A DNA stretch of 10,323 nt from Deltaproteobacteria bacterium (GTDB lineage: Bacteria > Desulfobacterota > Dissulfuribacteria > Dissulfuribacterales > UBA3076). The notes beneath the pieces are model-generated. The model was not told the DNA's origin and searched no databases. It saw nothing but the letters and a program-made list of their open reading frames with translations. The stretch spans positions 1-10,323 of the forward strand of contig JALTHV010000162.1 of NCBI GenBank assembly GCA_027004315.1. The letters run 5' to 3'. The position numbers and the translations under genes are program-made. Position 1 is the stretch's first letter; the number at the start of each line of letters is the position of its first letter. This document shows, in pieces, positions 7,120-10,323 of this stretch.

Positions 7120-7603
7120 TGTAAATCGCACCTTCCACCCCGCCTACAATACTGGCGTAAGTGTTCACATCCCCCCGGCCAGCGGTAGCCTTTTGAAGGA
7201 TTTCAGGAGCATCGCTTGATGCATAAGATCAGACACTTTGCCTGTTAATCCGCACTGAAACCCTTCAAAATGCTACTGCTGGCCGGGGACGTAGACGGTT
7301 GCAACAGGAGGGGATGTGAACGGTTACATACTGGCGACCAACGGCCCTCTACTACCAAGGGACCGATACCAGCAGGGATCCAGAAAAAGGCCGACCCGAA
7401 CAGCAGGCCCCATATAGCCCCTAATTTTCTCTAAAGTTTCATACGGTCACCAGTATTGTAATAACCTATGGGATATTTTCACTATGGTACCCCTTAGACA
7501 GCTTTTTCATATCAAAGCCATTTCCTTGTAACTCTTTTACCGCCTTTTCCGCAACTTAGTGACTATCGTAAACAGCCACACATGAATTTTTATCGATAAT
7601 TAC
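7120..7603 (-). pseudogene. YflT/general-stress-like glycine-rich membrane protein, dead and MITE-split
   Basis: Minus-strand pieces in order are KNSCVAVYDSH, TAA (7558-7556), VAEKAVKELQGNGFDMKKLS, YHSEN, a frameshift near 7470, PIGYYNTGDRMKL, TAG (7433-7431, where the family has Trp), RKLGAIWGLLFGSAFFWIP, then AGIGPLVV, a frameshift near 7345, GPLVAS, the 171-bp MITE, and IVGGVEGA. Together they rebuild a known small protein type: an N-terminal 'VAVYxSHxxAExAVKELQxxGFDMKKLS' domain (general stress 17M/YflT-like) followed by a glycine-rich hydrophobic segment. Its function in the cell is not established. With two stops, two shifts, an insertion and a lost 3' end, it is certainly inactive. No start codon is visible near 7603. 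It lies on the same strand as, and directly upstream of, the gad run. Confidence 0.8.
7157..7327 (+). mobile_element. Complete IS66-type MITE, 171 bp, with 8-bp target duplication
   Basis: The left tip is GTAAGTGTTCACATCCCC and the right tip reverse-complements to GTAACCGTTCACATCCCC. Further in, CCGGCCAGCGGTAGC is matched by CCGGCCAGCAGTAGC from the other side, and the arms continue through TTTTGAAGG and TTTCAG, so most of the element folds into one long hairpin. It is flanked by ATACTGGC at 7149-7156 and again at 7328-7335. GTAA-type tips and 8-bp duplications are hallmarks of the IS66 family. It has no ORF, so transposition would need an IS66 transposase supplied in trans. It interrupts the YflT-like gene, and removing it with one repeat copy rejoins the codons for GPLVAS and IVGG. 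Confidence 0.93.
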
Positions 7604-7910
7604 ACTGCAAAAAGTCCTCGACCACTTTTTGCTATATAGAAAACGTATTAGTTACATATATGTTTCATTAAAAAAGCTGATATAGCTATAAAAATATTTC
7701 CCTAAAAATGGGGTTTTTCAGCGGAATCATTTTATAGATAATAATACATCAAATCAATTTAACAACCACCCCTAAAAAAGGTGGAATATAAGGTGACCCT
7801 GTAAGGGTAAATTAATTCCAAAGCTTAAGTTGCTCCATACGCCTATTTTTTTTCTGTTGCCATTTCACATATTTACTGACTCTTGCCGTAACTTCTCAAT
7901 AATTTGGGGC
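7604..7910. other. AT-rich intergenic region, no gene
   Basis: It lies upstream of the dead YflT-like gene on the minus strand. Small hairpins occur: ACCCT/AGGGT around a three-base loop near 7796-7808, and CCACC/GGTGG near 7766-7784. Neither is followed by a T-run on either strand. Leftward promoter-like AT tracts are present, but no pair is good enough to call. Confidence 0.35.
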
Positions 7911-8012
7911 GTAACCGTTCGCGTCTCCGGCCAGCGGTAGCTTTTTTCAGGGTTTCAGTGCGGATTAATGGGCAGAGTGATCTTGTGCATCAAGCGATGC
8001 TCCTGAAACCAT
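7911..8012 (-). mobile_element. Truncated IS66-type mini-element (copy 3 of 3)
   Basis: It starts with the tip GTAACCGTTCGCGTCTCC and continues with GGCCAGCGGTAGC, GGTTTCAGTGCGGATTAA and GCATCAAGCGATGCTCCTGAAA, the reverse complement of the complete element at 7157-7327. About 25 bases near the tip are deleted and the far end is lost after 8012. No target duplication remains. Confidence 0.75.
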
Positions 8013-8037
8013 TCAATTGGTTCTAAAGCATTTTATT

Positions 8038-8247
8038 TCAGAGATACCCGCTAATTTCCGGAACTTCCCTGGAAGCTGCCAGCCGGTTTACACATGAAGT
8101 TGTCACGCCCAGAAACCCCGCAACTTCCGCCCCGGAATAACCCAGCTTACCTACTGCTATCTGACAAAAAGTTTTCTTGTCCTTGCAACCAACCTCTTTC
8201 TGGCACCTGAGCGACCTGCCTGCCGGTAGGCAGGAGCAAGGCCTCAT
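8038..8247 (-). pseudogene. C-terminal helix-turn-helix remnant of a REP-associated transposase
   Basis: The readable part is KDKKTFCQIAVGKLGYSGAE then VAGFLGVTTSCVNRLAASRE and VPEISGYL before the stop at 8038. This is the DnaA-like C-terminal domain of RAYT transposases (pattern 'lfcyiAVkelGysgaeVArfLgvttSaVnR'). Upstream, a frame carrying EGIDEALLLP is broken by a small palindrome (8215-8234) and a shift, and no catalytic domain is present. It differs in content from the remnant near 2784-2925, so it is a separate decayed fragment or a separated piece of a similar gene. Confidence 0.7.
8215..8234. repeat. Small palindrome CCTGCCT-N6-AGGCAGG
   Basis: A perfect 7-base stem with a 6-base loop sits inside the decayed transposase C-terminus, encoding LPAGRQ-like residues in passing. 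Short GC-rich palindromes of this form are commonly scattered repeats. Confidence 0.6.
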
Positions 8248-8405
8248 CTATGCCTTCACCCTTTGCAATCTATACGGCCAAAAAGCAAAATCAGGTATCT
8301 TGGCCGTCAGACGAAGACTCTGCTTTTCCTTCTCCTCGTTGTCAATGCTTATACCTTAATGCGGCAGATAACCGATTGACGGGATTAGAATCTCATTTCC
8401 CCTCG

Positions 8406-8780
8406 TTAGCTGAGCTGGTCCTCACTGAGACTCCATATCACTGCTGGTTTTCGACTATGACCGAGTGTCATTACAAGGACATGGAGGGCCTGAGGAGCAT
8501 TGCCTATGTCTATATCCTTAGATTCGCCCCAATCGGTCTGACTCTGGGCACCAGGAGGGGTCTCAACCCTGCGATAGGTCCTGATCTTTGCCCTCGGAAA
8601 CTTGTGTCTTATATAACGCAGTACTGACTTATAGGAGCCTGTGTAGGCATACTCCACTACCAGGTCTTTATGGGGATCCCTGATATTTACTGGCCTGTCT
8701 CTACCCTCCCAATCAGCCATCCATTCTCCGATTACCTCTCGATAGGGATCGCTTTCCTGGACCTGGATCTCCTGCCATCC
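8406..8780 (-). pseudogene. istA: IS21-family transposase (IstA) fragment
   Basis: The open stretch from just after an in-frame TAG (8783-8781) reads QESDPYREVIGEWMADWEGR, then AYTGSYKSVLRYIRHKFPRA, RVETPPGAQSQTDWGE, then HVLVMTLGHSRKPAVIW and SEDQLS before a stop. The blocks DPYk.yI..W, GYTGSYstVrRYvR, FETPPGeQaQvDWGE and vLgySR are characteristic of IstA, and the D of TDWGE is the first acid of the DDE triad. The N-terminal helix-turn-helix, the remaining DDE residues and the partner ATPase gene istB are all missing. A neighbouring frame begins MRLKVIGM, suggesting the original start with an internal deletion. Not functional. Confidence 0.85.
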
Positions 8781-8840
8781 CTATTACCTTCAGCCTCATG
8801 CCTTAGATGATAACGGACTGTCCCCTACTCCCCCTTTTAC

Positions 8841-8903
8841 CACAGAGGCACAGAGGACACCGAGAATCATTTTTTGACTTGCCGGGAGATACCGGCAAGT
8901 CAA
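8841..8903. repeat. CACAGAGG tandem repeat and perfect 12-bp hairpin
   Basis: CACAGAGG occurs twice in tandem (8841-8856), part of the CACAGAGGCACAGAGGACAC motif frequently seen between genes in such genomes. It is followed by the hairpin TTGACTTGCCGG (8874-8885), loop GAGATA, CCGGCAAGTCAA (8892-8903), a perfect 12-base stem. The T-run precedes the stem on the + strand and there is no T-run after it on either strand, so it does not look like an ordinary terminator. Function unknown. Confidence 0.7.
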
Positions 8904-8977
8904 TTATCTCAGCCACTTTCGATGTCTGACCTCCTATTTCATACTTATACCCATATGATTTAAGCCTCTTGGTGTAC
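8904..8977. other. Short spacer upstream of the promoter, no gene
   Basis: Nothing is identified here on the + strand. A long minus-strand frame crosses this region and continues into the antisense of the cytochrome gene. It contains nothing recognisable and is not called. Confidence 0.3.
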
Positions 8978-9009
8978 TTGACTTCCGTTATATTTCTTAA
9001 TATATAACG
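8978..9009 (+). promoter_or_regulatory. Sigma70-like promoter with overlapping inverted repeat
   Basis: TTGACT (8978-8983), a 17-base spacer, then TATATA (9001-9006) lie about 100 bases upstream of the split-Soret cytochrome start. CGTTATAT (8986-8993) and ATATAACG (9002-9009) form a perfect 8-base inverted repeat across the spacer and the -10 region, which is where a dimeric repressor would bind. The promoter is read directly from the sequence, whereas an operator role is inferred. Confidence 0.5.
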
Positions 9010-9109
9010 TTTTATAAAAAAGAGACTGCGAAGGTTAAAATGATTGATAATAGATTCATGAACAGAAACCCCATCGTTTTTTTCGAAATACATCATAAGG
9101 AGGTACAAC

Positions 9110-9901
9110 ATGTCCAACATCAACCTATCAAGAAGGCGGGTTGTTATAGGTGCCGGTGCACTTTCAGTAGGCGCGGTTGCTTGCCAAATCATCAATCCCT
9201 TTTCAAGGGCAGAGGCAAAAGGGGGCAAGACCGAAAAGTGGCCCTGGCCGTATGTAAAGCTAGATCCAACCGAGACAGCGGAGATAGCCTATCATGAATG
9301 GTACAGGATTTATTGCGGCGGAGCAGTCATCAGCAGTGTCTTCAGCCAGCTCAGGAAAAAACTAGGGGAACCGTATAAATCGTTTCCTATAGATGGCTTT
9401 ATGTTCCTTGAAGGCGGAGTCGCAGGTTGGGGGACCATATGCGGTTCGGTCATGGGGGCAAACATTGTTACGAACTGCATGATCGGCCCAAGGTATAGTG
9501 GCGCAACAGACGGGCTACTCATGGGCAGCGAGATCCTGGACTGGTATACAAAGACGGCCCTGCCGGTTTATGTGCCCAAAAACCCAAAGGTATCTCCCAA
9601 GAGAATACCCCATACTACGAGCAGTTCACCCCTTTGTCACATATCAGTAGGGAGATGGATGAAGGCTGCCAATAAGCCATTCAAGAGTCCGGAGAGAAGG
9701 GATCGCTGTGCAAGGGTTACCGCGAGCGTGGCATACCACCTTGTGGAACTCTTGAATCAGTGGAAAGAAGGGGAATATGATACAGAGGGTGAGATTCCTT
9801 CTGGAGAATTCGGCATCACCGCCCAGTATAACTGTGAGGATTGCCATGGGTCAAATGTGCCAAGTCCCCCTGAAGGGACCGCCAGAAAATCCAAAAAATA
9901 G
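9110..9901 (+). CDS. Split-Soret-type cytochrome c, Tat-exported
   Basis: The product has 263 residues. A Tat-type signal peptide (SRRRVVIGAG, hydrophobic run, cleavage likely near AEA-KGG at 36-37) directs the folded protein to the periplasm. The body matches split-Soret cytochrome c and the C_GCAxxG_C_C fold: YCGGAVISSVFSQL (68-81), FPIDGFMFLEGGVAGWGTIC (92-111), LPVYVPK (151-157), LCHISVGRWM (175-184) and RDRCARVTASVAYH (197-210). One haem c site is present, C242-E-D-C245-H246. Characterised members carry two haems per chain in a dimer and have a second CxxCH near the C-terminus. Here the chain ends in PSPPEGTARKSKK instead. The conserved Cys (C69, C111, C123, C176, C200) may bind an extra metal or Fe-S centre. 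The ATG follows AAGGAGGT (9097-9104). It is a single-gene unit with its own promoter. Confidence 0.88.
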   Translation: MSNINLSRRRVVIGAGALSVGAVACQIINPFSRAEAKGGKTEKWPWPYVKLDPTETAEIAYHEWYRIYCGGAVISSVFSQLRKKLGEPYKSFPIDGFMFLEGGVAGWGTICGSVMGANIVTNCMIGPRYSGATDGLLMGSEILDWYTKTALPVYVPKNPKVSPKRIPHTTSSSPLCHISVGRWMKAANKPFKSPERRDRCARVTASVAYHLVELLNQWKEGEYDTEGEIPSGEFGITAQYNCEDCHGSNVPSPPEGTARKSKK

Positions 9902-9983
9902 GGGATATCAGTAACATTGGAGGGTCTTTTTGTGTAACCGACCACAGGGTGCTGCTTCTTTTTCTAACATGCCCTCGCCTTTT

Positions 9984-10075
9984 GTTTTCCGAGGTTTTTG
10001 CAGCATAGGACCCTCCTTGTTCTCCTCCGCTGCGCTCCGGAGCCAGGGGTTCCAATACTGCAAAAACCAAGAAAA
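9984..10075. repeat. Imperfect inverted repeat downstream of the cytochrome gene
   Basis: GGTTTTTGCAG (9993-10003) pairs with CTGCAAAAACC (10058-10068). Extending outward and inward gives arms of about 30 bases with a few mismatches (GTTTTC and ACCC at the ends also match). The roughly 30-base centre is GC-rich and contains CTCCG/CGGAG. It could be a mini-element or a large hairpin at the 3' end of the cytochrome transcript. Apart from it, 9902-10105 holds nothing recognised. Confidence 0.6.
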
Positions 10076-10105
10076 CTACAGGGTTAACGCAAATCGTTTT
10101 TAGAA

Positions 10106-10323
10106 CTCAAGTTTCGGACTTGGATTAACCTCTTGAAAATTAAGTAAAAATAACCATGTCTGCTAAATTCTATTTTTTGTTGCAGTATTCAATAAGAATA
10201 TATAATGATTAGTAATAGTTTATTAATATATTACACGTTTAATATAGCAACATAAAACTAATTCGTGTGTTGCATGAAAAAACTCTTTAATTACAGGCTG
10301 ATATATCAACTCCGAAACTTGAG
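10106..10323 (-). mobile_element. 218-bp MITE-like element, right copy (inverted)
   Basis: This is the reverse complement of 81-298, the same length, with about eight substitutions by hand comparison. It opens with CTCAAGTTTCGGACTTGG and closes with TCCGAAACTTGAG, which is the last base of the window, so its right flank and any target duplication cannot be seen. It has no ORF. The two copies face each other across about 9.8 kb. Confidence 0.88.

Noticed and set aside
7766..7808. Two small hairpins considered as terminators
   Set aside because: The stems are only five bases and have no T-run after them.
8250..8627. 125-codon + strand frame
   Set aside because: It is antisense to the IstA fragment and the upstream debris, with no motif.
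8874..8903. Hairpin considered as an intrinsic terminator
   Set aside because: The T-run lies before the stem on the + strand, and the minus strand has an A-run after it; neither gives the required U-tract.
8803..9228. 141-codon minus-strand frame
   Set aside because: Its first third is antisense to the split-Soret gene and its end runs through a hairpin and the CACAGAGG repeat. There is no domain.
1..10323. Composite resistance- or defence-island interpretation
   Set aside because: No CRISPR repeats, nuclease, toxin-antitoxin, restriction or phage genes were found. The cargo is metabolic and redox genes.

Overview
The window looks like an accessory, repeat-rich stretch of an anaerobic bacterial chromosome. 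A Tat-exported split-Soret-type cytochrome c, a DUF1257 protein and REP-associated Y1 transposase debris together suggest a Desulfobacterota-like (deltaproteobacterial) host. That assignment is an inference from gene families and is only moderately secure.

Layout. A 218-bp AT-rich element with terminal inverted repeats lies at 81-298. A second copy of the same length, about 96% identical by hand comparison and inverted, lies at 10106-10323, so the right end of the window is exactly the end of that element. Between them, left to right, are: debris of a cytochrome-like gene and an IS66-type mini-element (363-658); a seven-helix b-type cytochrome (899-1735, +); two inverted 37-bp REP-like hairpins (2076-2282); a DUF1257 gene with a one-base frameshift (2285-2667, -); a Y1/REP-associated transposase remnant (about 2784-2925, -); the best preserved unit, a leftward run of an APC permease, a GadC-like antiporter and glutamate decarboxylase (7067 down to 2955); a dead YflT/general-stress-like membrane protein gene split by a complete 171-bp IS66-type MITE with an 8-bp target duplication (7120-7603); more transposon debris (a truncated MITE, a RAYT C-terminus and an IS21 istA fragment, 7911-8780); and a split-Soret cytochrome c gene with a good promoter and ribosome binding site (9110-9901, +).

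How the genes work together. The three leftward genes look like one transcription unit: gaps and overlaps are +16 and -16 bases, and the gadB ribosome binding site lies inside the 3' end of the gadC-like gene. GadB consumes a cytoplasmic proton while turning glutamate into GABA. GadC would swap GABA for external glutamate, giving glutamate-dependent acid resistance or a decarboxylation-driven proton-motive force. The first permease probably brings in an amino acid. The two cytochromes are separate single genes on the + strand. They could belong to one quinol-to-periplasm electron route, but nothing in the window links them directly.

No integrase, tRNA, CRISPR array, phage gene or intact transposase is visible. 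The most interesting features are the inverted pair of 218-bp elements bounding the whole cargo, the MITE insertion whose removal restores a recognisable protein motif, the apparently plug-less GadC, and the single-haem-site split-Soret protein.
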